Of a stretch of DNA of 64,000 nt, positions 47,101 through 56,900 are shown one piece after another. The position numbers were made by a program, and so were the translations under genes. How positions within the stretch are numbered: position 1 is the stretch's first letter; every line of letters begins with the position of its first letter. The notes beneath the pieces are model-generated. The model worked only from the letters and a program-made list of their open reading frames with translations, ran no database searches and was not told where the DNA came from. Source of the DNA: Saprospiraceae bacterium (GTDB lineage: Bacteria; Bacteroidota; Bacteroidia; Chitinophagales; Saprospiraceae); assembly GCA_020628645.1 (NCBI GenBank), contig JAHDES010000001.1:1-64000 (forward strand), in the 5' to 3' direction.

Positions 47101-49063
47101 TATCTGTGAGGAATATTTTAACGAAGCCAAAATAAATGCCTCTGGAAGTACCTTTACCGAAGTCGCCGTTTGGGCCACCAATCATTCTGCATGGCCGGCT
47201 GCTGTAACGGAAGATGTTTGCTATCGTTATTACATAGACATCAGTGAAGGTATTGCCGAAGGATATTCAGCGACTGATTATACGATTAGTCTGAATGTTG
47301 CTCCTGCTGGTGCTACGGCTTCTAATTTACAATTATTTGCTGGTACGGAATACTTTGTTGAAGTATGTTTCCCTGGCACACTCATCTTTCCAGGTGGTCA
47401 AAGTGAAAGTCATAAAGAAGCTCAATTAAGAATTGCTTTACCCAATAATGCCCCTGCAACAGCTTGGGATCCAACGAATGATTGGTCGTATTATATTGAT
47501 GATATGACCGCAATGAATAATACTTTACAAACCAATCCGCGTATTCCTTTTTTCAATAATGGTCAAATGCTTTGTGGGGTATTACCTGATGGCGGCACAC
47601 CAAACAATTTACCTGTTGCTTCATTTACTGCAACTCCTATTTCTGGAAATGCTCCATTGATTGTTAATGTAGATGCGAGTGCTTCTTCTGATTTAGATGA
47701 AGATCTATTAACTTATACTTGGGATTTCGGAGACGGTACTACTGGTTCTGGAGTAACAGCAACGCATACCTATTCTACACCAGGTATTTACACGATTACC
47801 CTTACTGTAGATGATGGAAATGGTGGAACGCATACAACTACTACTACCATTACTGTAATTGACCCTACCCCTCAACCGCCAATTGCCTTTTTTACAGCAA
47901 CTCCTTCAACAGGCGGATATGCCTTGATGGTCAACTTTGATGCTTCTGGTTCTACTGATCCAAATGCAGATGTACTATCTTATTCTTGGGATTTTGGCGA
48001 TGGTACTATAGGATCAGGTCTAACACCTAATCATACTTATACAGCTCCCGGTGCTCATTTAGTAGAGTTAACGGTAAATGATGGCACATTCACAGATACT
48101 TATACCTTTACCATAACGGTGGAAAACAATCCTCCCATAGCAGATTTTTCGGCAACTCCATTAATAGGACAACCACCTCTTCTTGTTAGTGTAGATGCAG
48201 CTTTATCTTCTGATCCTAATGGCGGTACATTAAGCTATTCTTGGGATTTTGGCGATGGTACTACAAATACTAATATGACAGACACCCACACCTATACTAC
48301 AGAAGGAACCTATACGATTACATTAACAGTAATCGATGAATATGGACTTAGTCATTCTACCACTAAAACAGTTAACGTTAGTTTAAGTACTTGCGGCATC
48401 GTCATTCATTACCGTACAAGTGATAATAATACTGGTTCTGCCAGCGATAATCAAATTCGTCCAGAATTTATCGTTGAAAATACAGGAACAACTTCAATCA
48501 ATCTAAGTGATGTCACTTTTAGATATTGGTATACAAAAGAAGGGACAGCTACTCAACAAGCCCATGTAGATTATGCTGCTGTTGGAGCAGCAAATATTAC
48601 AACCAATTTTGTTAGCCTGCCTAGTGCAGTGACGGGAGCGGATCATTATTTAGAAATTGGTTTTTCTGCAGCAGCAGGTACACTTGCACCGGGAGCTAGT
48701 TCAGGAAATATTCAAACACGCTTTCACAAAACAGATTGGTCAAATTATGATGAACAAGATGATTATTCCTTTAATATGGCATACAATACTTTTACTCCTT
48801 GGGAACACATTACCGCATATTGTGGAGGCATTTTATCCTATGGAATAGAACCGATTACTTCTTGTACTGATTATTTAAACATTCATGATAATCCTATCCT
48901 TAATGATACTTATCATGCTAAAATTCAGTTGAGTTCAGAAGGATTAGTTCCTGTATCTGGAAACGTGAGTTTTAAAGCAGGAAATTGTATTGATTTACTT
49001 CCTAGTTTTGAAGTTAAAAAAGGTGCAATGTTTGAAGCCACAATTGAAGCCTGTGTCAATTAG
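44189..49063 (+). CDS. Multidomain cellulase: GH8 - Ig-like - GH9 - CBM-like - 3 PKD - CBM3 - C-terminal module
   Basis: A 1,624-residue secreted enzyme for cellulose or related beta-glucans. A signal peptide (about 1-27) precedes a GH8 endoglucanase domain (about 55-400, SEGIAYGML with the likely catalytic Glu near 99). An Ig-like module (about 415-500) follows, then a GH9 domain (about 508-957) with the GGWFDAGDH motif (Asp559, Asp562), NPHHRTAHGSW and NEVACDYNAGF (Glu936 as acid). A beta-rich segment (965-1138) resembles a carbohydrate-binding module. Three PKD domains (from about 1141, 1230, 1315, each with WDFGDG) and a CBM3 (about 1402-1550, GNIQTRFHKTDWSNYDEQDDYS) follow. The last 70 residues end EACVN and lack the usual T9SS type A motif. 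Confidence 0.93.
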   Translation: MHNIVITISRICILIVFSPILILNAQINTPTGATIPFGTNTTYPGSHIMPTNLPSGGTYGASQDAANAYNQWKTNYVESCGGTPERFRVTFDTPSETVSEGIAYGMLLAAYAADQALFNGLWQYYKDNMNTNGVMNWKIGGCSGTLGSGGATDAEIDAANALIVANYQWPNTTSPHDYAADASALITAVKDYEIQPSNQNGPYQTNNGDAWGFGNNCRNPSYQAPAYYKVFADFMPSQSTLWNNAVNASYGLLNANVNTSTGLVSNWSDHTGTPNTCNGPDEYGWDACRNPWRMGTDVAWYSDANAKAICNDMAAWIQSVGVANVKGPLPQNGTGGSYHSPAFISTWAVGVMGSNSTYQTLLNDIYTETVAITDNPPFYFGNTLRAISLFNLTGNFWLPTNTPPPLPAPVITLNDPINCATVNNLLTINATITDSDGTIASVQMDINGTPLSSTNLSGNIWTADWTPTSAGTFTLTIIATDNDSQSTTFSTQITVGTGTSSNPPSSSYDYGEVLCKSLLFYEAQQAGPLSENNRITWRADAAMNDGSDVGIDLTGGWFDAGDHVKFGFPMAYTATMLAWSGIEDHTAYQTTDQWEILKENLKFVNDYFIKCHIRNPDGSTNKFYGQVGNGSADHAWWGPAEVMQMARPSYFVDAANPGSDLTGETAAALAAASMIFANDDPTYSAELLDHAIALYDFADTYRGKYSDAITDATAFYNSWSGYQDELVWGAIWLYRATGDPTYLAKAETEYAFLNQQTGENVPSYTWTIAWDDKAYGCYALMAQLTGEQQFKDDTERWLDFWTVGYNGNQIAYSPGGQAHLSTWGSLRYASNTAFVALIYSEVIEQCDPSKSEIYRDFGIAQINYALGDNPNNRSYVIGFGNNPPINPHHRTAHGSWANSISIPTDNRHILYGALVGGPGAADDQYVDDRGDYIANEVACDYNAGFTGAIARLVNLYGASPQNMCFTIETYDICEEYFNEAKINASGSTFTEVAVWATNHSAWPAAVTEDVCYRYYIDISEGIAEGYSATDYTISLNVAPAGATASNLQLFAGTEYFVEVCFPGTLIFPGGQSESHKEAQLRIALPNNAPATAWDPTNDWSYYIDDMTAMNNTLQTNPRIPFFNNGQMLCGVLPDGGTPNNLPVASFTATPISGNAPLIVNVDASASSDLDEDLLTYTWDFGDGTTGSGVTATHTYSTPGIYTITLTVDDGNGGTHTTTTTITVIDPTPQPPIAFFTATPSTGGYALMVNFDASGSTDPNADVLSYSWDFGDGTIGSGLTPNHTYTAPGAHLVELTVNDGTFTDTYTFTITVENNPPIADFSATPLIGQPPLLVSVDAALSSDPNGGTLSYSWDFGDGTTNTNMTDTHTYTTEGTYTITLTVIDEYGLSHSTTKTVNVSLSTCGIVIHYRTSDNNTGSASDNQIRPEFIVENTGTTSINLSDVTFRYWYTKEGTATQQAHVDYAAVGAANITTNFVSLPSAVTGADHYLEIGFSAAAGTLAPGASSGNIQTRFHKTDWSNYDEQDDYSFNMAYNTFTPWEHITAYCGGILSYGIEPITSCTDYLNIHDNPILNDTYHAKIQLSSEGLVPVSGNVSFKAGNCIDLLPSFEVKKGAMFEATIEACVN

Positions 49064-49073
49064 AAAGAGAACA

Positions 49074-49117
49074 AACTAAAAAACGTCTTCATTCTATTAT
49101 GGGGGCGTTTTTTAGTT
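49074..49117. terminator. Bidirectional terminator between cellulase and murF
   Basis: A perfect 12-bp stem AACTAAAAAACG (49074-49085) / CGTTTTTTAGTT (49106-49117) with T/A-rich arms serves both convergent genes. Confidence 0.7.
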
Positions 49118-49127
49118 ACTTTGCTTT

Positions 49128-50432
49128 TCATTCATCTTCTAGTATTTTCTCTAATTGTATGCCTCTAGATCCTTTAATTAAGAAGTGTGTATCTTTAAAC
49201 GAATTTATAGTCATCCACTTTTTTAAAGCTTTTACATCTTCAAAGTGTATATTTTGATGCCTTGTTTTTTGAAACTCACTCCCAACTAAAATAAGATGTT
49301 GGTAGCCTTGTGCTGTAGCTAAATCAATAATAGCTTGGTGCTCATCGGCACTATAATCGCCCAATTCTAACATATCCCCAAGAATAGCGACTCTTTTGGA
49401 AGCAGGGATGGCTGAAAAATTTTCGAGTGCCTTGCGCATGCTCGATGGATTGGCATTATACGCATCCAAAATGTAGGTATTGGTTCCCTTTTGAACAAGT
49501 TGAGAACGATTATTGGTAGACACATAATTTTCTAATGCATTCTTTATTTTTTGAGCAGGCACTTTAAAATATTTACCCACTGCAATGGCCATCATTAGAT
49601 TATTAAAATTATAATGTCCTGTAAGCTGTGTTTGTACTTCTACTAATTCTCCTGTTCGAGATAAAAATGCTAAACTTACCTTTGGAAAAGCATCTCTTAA
49701 AATGACTTCATGTTCGGGATGATCCAAACTTGGCATTTCGGTTTGTGTAGTCCAAAGTATTTTATTTACTCCTTTTACTAAATCTGATAAATAGGCTTCA
49801 TCCAAATTAACAAACGCCATCCCATTATTTAGTTCAAGATAACGATATAACTCTGACTTCGCTTTTTTCACCCCTTCCAAACTTCCAAAACCTTCTAAAT
49901 GTGCTTTACCTATATTGGTTATGATTCCATGAGTAGGTTGAGCAATTTCACAAAGTGCCTTTATTTCTCCAACATGATTAGCTCCCATTTCAATAATCGC
50001 CACTTCGTGTTGTTGATTAAGTTGTAGAAGTGTGAGCGGAACGCCAATATGATTATTAAAATTGCCTTTGGTATAATGAGTAGGATAATGCGTTGCTAAT
50101 ACACTACTAATGAGTTCTTTTGTCGTCGTTTTTCCGTTGCTTCCCGTGATGGCGAGTACAGGAATATGAAATTGTTGACGATGATAATTAGCGAGTTGTT
50201 GTAAACAGGTTAAAACATCTTTGACTAAAATAAACCGATCATTTTTTTGATATTCTACTTCATCAATAACAGCATAAGCTGCCCCTTTTTGTAAAGCATC
50301 TTCTGCATATTTATTCCCATTAAAACGATCTCCCTTTAGTGCAAAAAAAATACAATCTTTAGGAAGATTCCGTGTATCTGTAGAAACAATGGGACGTTTT
50401 AAGAAAAGGGTATATAATTCTTCTATCAGCAT
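49128..50432 (-). CDS. murF: UDP-N-acetylmuramoyl-tripeptide--D-alanyl-D-alanine ligase
   Basis: A 434-residue cytoplasmic Mur ligase that adds D-Ala-D-Ala to the UDP-MurNAc-tripeptide, completing the peptidoglycan precursor stem. It has the N-terminal MurF uridine-binding domain with STDTRN and FFALKGDRFNGN, the ATP loop GSNGKTTT (97-104), IEMGANHVGEI, NIGKAHLEGFGS and the C-terminal ligase domain with DAYNANPSSM and GDMLELG. Length and motifs are standard. It lies downstream of gldJ on the same strand but separated by a strong terminator, a gene order found in other Bacteroidota. Confidence 0.96.
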   Translation of the reverse strand: MLIEELYTLFLKRPIVSTDTRNLPKDCIFFALKGDRFNGNKYAEDALQKGAAYAVIDEVEYQKNDRFILVKDVLTCLQQLANYHRQQFHIPVLAITGSNGKTTTKELISSVLATHYPTHYTKGNFNNHIGVPLTLLQLNQQHEVAIIEMGANHVGEIKALCEIAQPTHGIITNIGKAHLEGFGSLEGVKKAKSELYRYLELNNGMAFVNLDEAYLSDLVKGVNKILWTTQTEMPSLDHPEHEVILRDAFPKVSLAFLSRTGELVEVQTQLTGHYNFNNLMMAIAVGKYFKVPAQKIKNALENYVSTNNRSQLVQKGTNTYILDAYNANPSSMRKALENFSAIPASKRVAILGDMLELGDYSADEHQAIIDLATAQGYQHLILVGSEFQKTRHQNIHFEDVKALKKWMTINSFKDTHFLIKGSRGIQLEKILEDE

Positions 50433-50787
50433 AAACTCAACATTTTATCCTACAAGTTACTTGATCCAACAAATTTAAAAAAAATCAATATGAAGTATTA
50501 ATTCAGAGCTACGAGCGGTTGGTATTCGCCCAAAATTCGTGTATTCGTGCTTAAAGCAATCTATCATATTTTTTGTCGGATTAAGTACCTACAAGTATAA
50601 AAAAAAAGTCCTTAGAAAATTGATCTTCTAAGGACTTTTTTAGGGATATGTATTTAAGTATTTATCAAAATTTAACTTCCCTCTCTAAATTTCTCCAATT
50701 AGTTCAAGAAAACTCATTATCAATCGTTTATCTTTTCACTATTTGAAGAAAATCGGGAAGTAATTATTTGACCGTTACTAAAGAAAA
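50433..50787. other. 355-bp spacer between gldJ and murF
   Basis: It holds the gldJ terminator (50603-50640) and a possible murF -7 element, minus-strand TAAATTTG at 50470-50477. No coding frame is seen. Confidence 0.5.
50603..50640. terminator. Strong rho-independent terminator
   Basis: A perfect 15-bp stem with AAAAAGTCCTTAGAA (50603-50617) and its inverse (50626-50640), 8-nt loop. It is about 150 nt beyond the gldJ stop and separates gldJ from murF. Confidence 0.85.
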
Positions 50788-52290
50788 TTACTTGTAGCGA
50801 CGATCTACTTTCTTTTTCTTAAATTTAAACATATTACCACCAGTATCTTCATTACCAGAAGGACCACCTACTCGTGTCATTGCACAACGGAAACCTAAGG
50901 TGCGATCTGATTTATCTTCTTCTTTGAAGCGACGAGCACCAGGAGCCATCCAGTATGCACGATCTGCCCAAGAACCACCTTTGATTACACGTGATTTATC
51001 AGAAATCAAAGTAGTAATTCCATACTCATAGAATACTTCTGATTCTTTGTCACCATCTAAGTAGTTATATACTTGACCTCTTTGGAAGTTTTCGCGATCA
51101 GCTACCTCATCATCTTCTACATAACGATAGCGAATACGACCAAGGCTATCTTTTTCTACAGGAGCTCCATTCTCATCTAAAACTTTAGTTTCAAATTTAC
51201 CTCCACGATAAGGATTCAAATCATGATTTTCAACATCACGCAAAGCTGAACTTGTCAATGGACGATACAAATCCATAGTCCATTCACTTACATTACCTGC
51301 CATATTATATAAACCAAAATCATTAGGCATGAAAGAAGTTACTGAAGCTGTGATATGAGCGTGGTCATTTAATTTACCAGCCATACCCATATAATCTCCT
51401 CGTCCACGCTTAAAGTTTGCTAAGATTTTACCTTGATCACGGTTTCTTCTTTGCTGACGCACAGTATTACCATCCCAAGGATAAAGACGACGATCAGAAA
51501 TACGCTCATCTTGTTCTGTAGTTTGATTTCCTACTAAAGCTAAAGCTGCATATTCCCATTCGGCTTCCGTTGGAAGACGATAGGCAGGTAATAAGATACC
51601 ATCTTCAAAGCGAACTGCACGCTCTCCTCCTGTTTGTAAATCTGGAAGGTTTTTGCGTACATTTCCTTGGTATTGGCCAGCTAGATAAGATTCAGTATTA
51701 AAGTTATCTTCATCCTTTTGCTCAGAATTAGGATTTAAGATACCTTTTTCTATTAAAACCATTTCATTTACTCGATCCGTACGCCAACGACAAAATTCAT
51801 TAGCTTGCACCCAATTTACGCCTACTACAGGATAATTATCATAGGAAGGGTGACGGAAATATGTTTCTACAAAAGGTTCATTGAAAGATAATTCCTCACG
51901 CCATACTAAGGTGTCAGGTAAAGCATTAATACGAACTTCTGGATAAGATTCTCCAAAAACACGTTTTAACCAATACAAATATTCTTTGTAGTGGATATTA
52001 GATACCTCCGTTTCGTCCATATAAAAAGAAGAAACTGTTACTCGTCTAGGAATATTTGACCAATCATAAGTTACATCTTGATCTGATAAGCCCATAGTGA
52101 ATGTACCTCCTTCTACGAGGACAAGATTGGGACCTGTAACTTGACCTTCGTAATCAAGTTTTTCAAATCCACCCCATTCTTGATCATTATACATCCAACC
52201 TGTGGAAGTAGAACGCTCTTTCTTCCCACATGAGCTCATCATGAAGATAGCTAGAAAGAAGAATACGCTTAATTTTAAAAGATTTCTCAT
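50788..52290 (-). CDS. gldJ: Gliding-motility / T9SS-associated lipoprotein GldJ
   Basis: The 500-residue lipoprotein (leader MRNLLKLSVFFFLAIFMMSSC, Cys21) has the GldJ start STSTGWMYNDQEWGGFEK and a formylglycine-generating-enzyme-like (SUMF1) fold: PNLVLVEGGTFTMG, DETEVSNIHYKEYL, YPVVGVNWVQANEFCRW, YRLPTEAEWEYAA, NVSEWTMDL and VIKGGSWADRAYWM. GldJ is needed for gliding and for stability of GldK in the T9SS; it is not a sulfatase activator. The basic C-terminus (FKFKKKKVDRRYK) matches the family, where the tail is functionally important. A textbook promoter lies just upstream. Confidence 0.94.
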   Translation of the reverse strand: MRNLLKLSVFFFLAIFMMSSCGKKERSTSTGWMYNDQEWGGFEKLDYEGQVTGPNLVLVEGGTFTMGLSDQDVTYDWSNIPRRVTVSSFYMDETEVSNIHYKEYLYWLKRVFGESYPEVRINALPDTLVWREELSFNEPFVETYFRHPSYDNYPVVGVNWVQANEFCRWRTDRVNEMVLIEKGILNPNSEQKDEDNFNTESYLAGQYQGNVRKNLPDLQTGGERAVRFEDGILLPAYRLPTEAEWEYAALALVGNQTTEQDERISDRRLYPWDGNTVRQQRRNRDQGKILANFKRGRGDYMGMAGKLNDHAHITASVTSFMPNDFGLYNMAGNVSEWTMDLYRPLTSSALRDVENHDLNPYRGGKFETKVLDENGAPVEKDSLGRIRYRYVEDDEVADRENFQRGQVYNYLDGDKESEVFYEYGITTLISDKSRVIKGGSWADRAYWMAPGARRFKEEDKSDRTLGFRCAMTRVGGPSGNEDTGGNMFKFKKKKVDRRYK

Positions 52291-52335
52291 CTCTTTTTAA
52301 AGTTTTAAAGTGCAGTAGTTTTTAAAAAAGACCAA

Positions 52336-52366
52336 CAAATATAGTGATTCAGCCCCAAGGCTCAAA
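52336..52366 (-). promoter_or_regulatory. gldJ promoter, full Bacteroidota consensus
   Basis: On the minus strand TTTG (52363-52366) is followed after exactly 19 nt by TATATTTG (52336-52343), both perfect matches to the Bacteroidota primary-sigma consensus, 45 nt before the ATG. Confidence 0.8.
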
Positions 52367-52722
52367 ATAAAAATCACTATGAAGGAAAAATAAGTTTTCC
52401 AAATGATATAATTACTAGAAAAAAAAGGATGAGCAATTAGAAGTAAATCTAATAGAATGGATACAATATTAACACCTTTCTTTTCTTCAAAAATTATGCA
52501 ACTAGAATAGTTGAGTTTGCACTCAAATTGTATACGAGATATAAGATTAAATAGTTTTCAACTAAAAAACAATCATATATCAAGTTAAATATAAATAAAT
52601 AGGCTGAATCTAATTTTAGCTTATTAAAGTCAACCTAATTTTATTTATTCAAGGCTTTAACGTACATTTTTAACAAAAAAGCATTTATGTTCTAAATTTT
52701 AACATTTCAGCCCTTAAATATT
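52367..52722. other. Spacer between the porP-like gene and the gldJ promoter
   Basis: About 356 bp of AT-rich sequence without a gene. No clear hairpin terminator for the porP-like gene was found in it. Confidence 0.4.
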
Positions 52723-53736
52723 TTATCGAAATAAATCAAAGCAATCATTATAATCTACTCTTCTACCCGTTTCAAAATTTAAACTAATAGATACTTCGTG
52801 ACTTCCTCCTGATTGGGTGTTCTCTAAAGATGAAACCGTATAATCATAGCTGTATCCAAATTTGAATACGCCTCGTTGCACACCCACTAATACAATTGCG
52901 GCATCACTATTAGTAAATGCTTGACGATACCACAAACCTGCAAATACTGGGCCTATACTAGCATAAGCTCCTACATTTAATTGAGCAAAATCACGCTGTT
53001 GAATATATAAAACATTCGGAGATATAAACGTCTTGGAATTACGTTTATTGCCTTCTTGAAGGGTGATTTGCATCCCGCCATGCACAGTCATTCGCATTGG
53101 CCAACCTGCATTTAAATTGGTATTGATATCCAAATAATTATCATTAGGAGTATTAATATGCTTTAAACTTAGACCGCCATAAAATTTAGGTCCATATGCT
53201 AAAATACCCGCTGAAATATCTAAAACAGTTCTATTCAAATTATCGGGTGCAACTTCGCCAGAGTCAAATGGTATTCCAGATGAATTAATAGGCCCATCAA
53301 TTTGGTCTATTTGGTCGGGAAAGATGAACTTATCCCAAGCAATTCTAGTTTGTATAGCACCAGCCTCTACACCTAATTTCATGGAAAAATCTCGATTAAC
53401 TTGTACTCGATAAGCGAAAGTTCCAGTAATACGATTGGTTTTCCATAGCCCTAAACCTGCATCATCTGAACTAACCATTAGCCCAAATCCACTATTTAGA
53501 TCTTCAAAAAATTGATCATAAGAAAGTGTATATGAACGATAAGCCTGAGGAATTGAAGACCATTGATTTCTATAATTGATGCTTATAAAAGGGGCATAAG
53601 TATTTCCAGCAAAAGCAGGATTAACCTGTAAAGGTGCAGCATAAAACTGGCTGTAAATTTGGTCTTGGGCATTTATATAAGAGCCACCTCCTATTCCCAA
53701 AATGATACCAAATAAAATCGTAAATTGTCTTAGCAT
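52723..53736 (-). CDS. T9SS PorP/SprF-family outer-membrane protein
   Basis: The 337-residue product has a signal peptide (about 1-23) and the PorP/SprF pattern: QDQIYSQFYAAPLQVNPAFAGN at the mature N-terminus, INYRNQWSSIPQAYRSYTLSYDQ, SGFGLMVSSDDAGLG, and a barrel ending FKFGYSYDYTVSSLENTQSGGSHEVSISLNF. These proteins help export or hold type B-sorted adhesins such as SprB and occur in many copies per genome, so it may be a PorP core component or an SprF paralogue. It is divergent from porU by 187 bp, giving a compact T9SS group. Confidence 0.92.
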   Translation of the reverse strand: MLRQFTILFGIILGIGGGSYINAQDQIYSQFYAAPLQVNPAFAGNTYAPFISINYRNQWSSIPQAYRSYTLSYDQFFEDLNSGFGLMVSSDDAGLGLWKTNRITGTFAYRVQVNRDFSMKLGVEAGAIQTRIAWDKFIFPDQIDQIDGPINSSGIPFDSGEVAPDNLNRTVLDISAGILAYGPKFYGGLSLKHINTPNDNYLDINTNLNAGWPMRMTVHGGMQITLQEGNKRNSKTFISPNVLYIQQRDFAQLNVGAYASIGPVFAGLWYRQAFTNSDAAIVLVGVQRGVFKFGYSYDYTVSSLENTQSGGSHEVSISLNFETGRRVDYNDCFDLFR

Positions 53737-53923
53737 AAATATTATGTCTTGAGCTTGATATATATTATGAATATTGCAAAAGGAGTTCTATAATTCTAGT
53801 AAGTTTGCAAGGGAAAAGACAAAGAGTGTTAAGATAAACAATACACTCCAATACTTAACGTTTTGATAACATATTTATTTCATTTTTAAGGTTCAAACTT
53901 AATATAGCTGAAAATATACTAAA

Positions 53924-56900
53924 ATGAAGCTTCTCCTTACCGTAATCATTAGTCTTGTCGTTAGTTTTACACAACTTTCTGCACAATCTAGTTTTTCAAT
54001 TCCTATTCAATTAAAATGGAATTCCAACCCAATTATTCATTCTATTACTGAAGAACAACCACCCTTGGAAATTTGGAATTTCAAAGGTGCCATCCTTTCC
54101 TCAGAATCCCCTTCTATTCCTGCATACATCAAAACCTTTCCACTTTCTGGCTATTCCAATATTAATGCAAATTTACGAGTGATAGAGTCCAGTTCTATTA
54201 CCATCAAAGAGGCATTCACTCAAGGGACTATTTCTAATGATTTTCAAATAATTACTAGTATTGAAAAAGATAGGAATCAATATATTGGAAAAGTACTCTT
54301 ACTTCCTATACGAAAGCTTAGTACGAATAGTTATGAAAAACTCGAAAAAGCGCAAATAGATATTCGTATTTCTCCAAAAGCACTACCTAATTATCGCGGC
54401 CCTATCACCACCACTATCTCTGCATTAGCAGATGGAGAGCTTTATAAAATTGCGGTGGAAGAAGAAGGCATGCATCAATTATCCTACACTTTTTTAAAGG
54501 ATGAACTCAATATTAATATTGATAATGTAAATCCTAATACCATAAAAATCTATGGCGCAGGAGGAGGGCCATTACCTGAGCTTTTGAGTCTCCCTCGTAC
54601 GGATGACTTGAAAGAAGTTCCTGTGTATATTGAAGGAGGAGAAGATGGTAGTTTTGATGCCACTGATCAACTAATCTTTTATGCAGAAGGCCCCAATACC
54701 ATTCAATTTAATCAAGAAACACAACAGTTTGATTATATCAAGAATGTTTATGATAATCGAAATTATTACTTCATTAAAATTAGTGCTGAAAATCGAACAC
54801 CTATCACTACTCAAAACACTCTAAACAACACCGTGCATACAGTAAGCGGTTTTGATGCCATAGTACATTATGAAGAAGATAAATTTAATCTCTTACACGA
54901 CTATCAATCTGGTCAAGGGGCTGGTCAAGATTGGTTTGGCGATTTATTTGAAGGTGTTCGTGAACGTAACTATGAAAATTTCAACTTTCCTAACATCGAT
55001 GCTTCCACTCCTGCACGAGTAAAAGTTGAATTTGCAGGTCGTAGTGATAATTCAAGCCGATTTGAAGCTACTTTAAATAATACAACACTAAATAGTAGCA
55101 CGATCCTTTCTACCAATACTGGAAATGTAGAGTCCACTTATGCATATATTGGTCGTGTGAATACCCTTATTGAAAATCCTACGGCTTCAATGGATGTTAC
55201 TATTAATTATTTAGAAAATAGTACAACAAGTGAAGGTTGGTTAGATTTTATAGAAATTCATGCTAGACGACAATTACAAATGACAGGGGATCAACTAATT
55301 TTTAGAGATACAAATTCTACAAATTATGCTAGTTCTACTTTCCGTTTAAGCAATGCCAATACCAACACCCTTGTTTGGGATATTACTAGCCCTTTATCCC
55401 CTATTCAAATGGAAACTAATTTAAATGGAACGGAATTAAGTTTTGGATGCCCTACCGAACAGTTGCGAACTTTTATTGCCTTTGATCCATCAAGCACCTT
55501 GCTTAGTCCAATTGCTATTGGCGCAATTGAAAATCAAAATTTACACGCGCTAGATAATATAGATTTACTCATTGTTTATCCAACTTTATTACAAGTGGAA
55601 GCTGAACAGTTTGCCAATCATCGTCGTCAGTATAGTGGATTAGAAGTTGCAACAGTTGCTTTACCACAAATTTATAATGAATTCTCGTCTGGGCGTTTAG
55701 ATCCTACTGCTATTCGAGATTTAGCAAAAATGCTCCATGATCGTACTGATCGTTTCAAGTATTTATTGCTCTTTGGTGATGGTTCTTTTGATGCCCGTGG
55801 TATTTATTCTTTTGAAGAGCGCTCTGATTTAGTGCCTGTATATGAAACCCCCAATTCTCTTCAACCTATCAATTCTTATCCTGCTGATGATTACTTTGCT
55901 CTTTTATCAGATGATGAAGGTGAATTCTTACAAGGTGCTTTGGATATTGCAGTAGGGCGATTTCCTGTTAAAACATCTCAAGAAGCACGACTAGTTATTA
56001 ATAAAATTATCGACTATGATACCAATCCAGAATTTAAAGGCGACTGGCAAAATCGCGTTGTTTATGTAGCCGACGATGAAGATAACAATTTACATCTACG
56101 TGATGCTGATGGTATAGCTGAAATGATAGATACTTCTTATCAACATTTTAATTTGGATAAAATATACCTAGATGCTTTTCAACAAGTTTCTACTCCTGGT
56201 GGTGAAAAATATCCTGAAGTTACAGAAGCAATCAATAAAACGCTATTTAAAGGAGCATTGGTCGTTAATTATTTAGGGCATGGTGGGGCAAAAGGCTGGA
56301 CTCAAGAGCGAGTTTTAGATATTCAAAATATTGAGTCTTGGACAAATGCAAAAAAATTACCTCTTTTTGTTACTGCAACATGTTCTTTTTCAGGTTATGA
56401 TGATCCTGCTTTTGTAACGGCTGGCGAACGTACCATCCTACAAGCTGGTGGTGGAACAATAGGTTTATTTACTACAGTAAGAGCCGTTTATGCAAGTACA
56501 AATGAAGAACTTACTCGTGCTGTTTTTGAACAAATATTTGAAAAAGATGATGTATTAAATTCAATGCCTATTGGGGAAATTTTAAGAAGAGCGAAAAACT
56601 CTAATTCTGGCTTTGGGTTTACAAATAATTCAAGAAAATTTACTTTATTGGGTGATCCATCTATGCGATTAGCTATTCCCAAATATAGTGTAGAAACAAC
56701 TTTTATTAACGGTCAAGAAGTTTCAGATGAATCATTAGATACCTTAAATGCACTACAGACCGTACAAGTAAGAGGAAAAATAGTAGCCCCCAATGGAAAC
56801 CTAATAGATGATTTTAATGGTCAAATTTTTCCAACTATTTATGATAAATACTCTACAATCACTACGCTTGGGCAAGATCAAGGAAGTTCACCTACTAATT

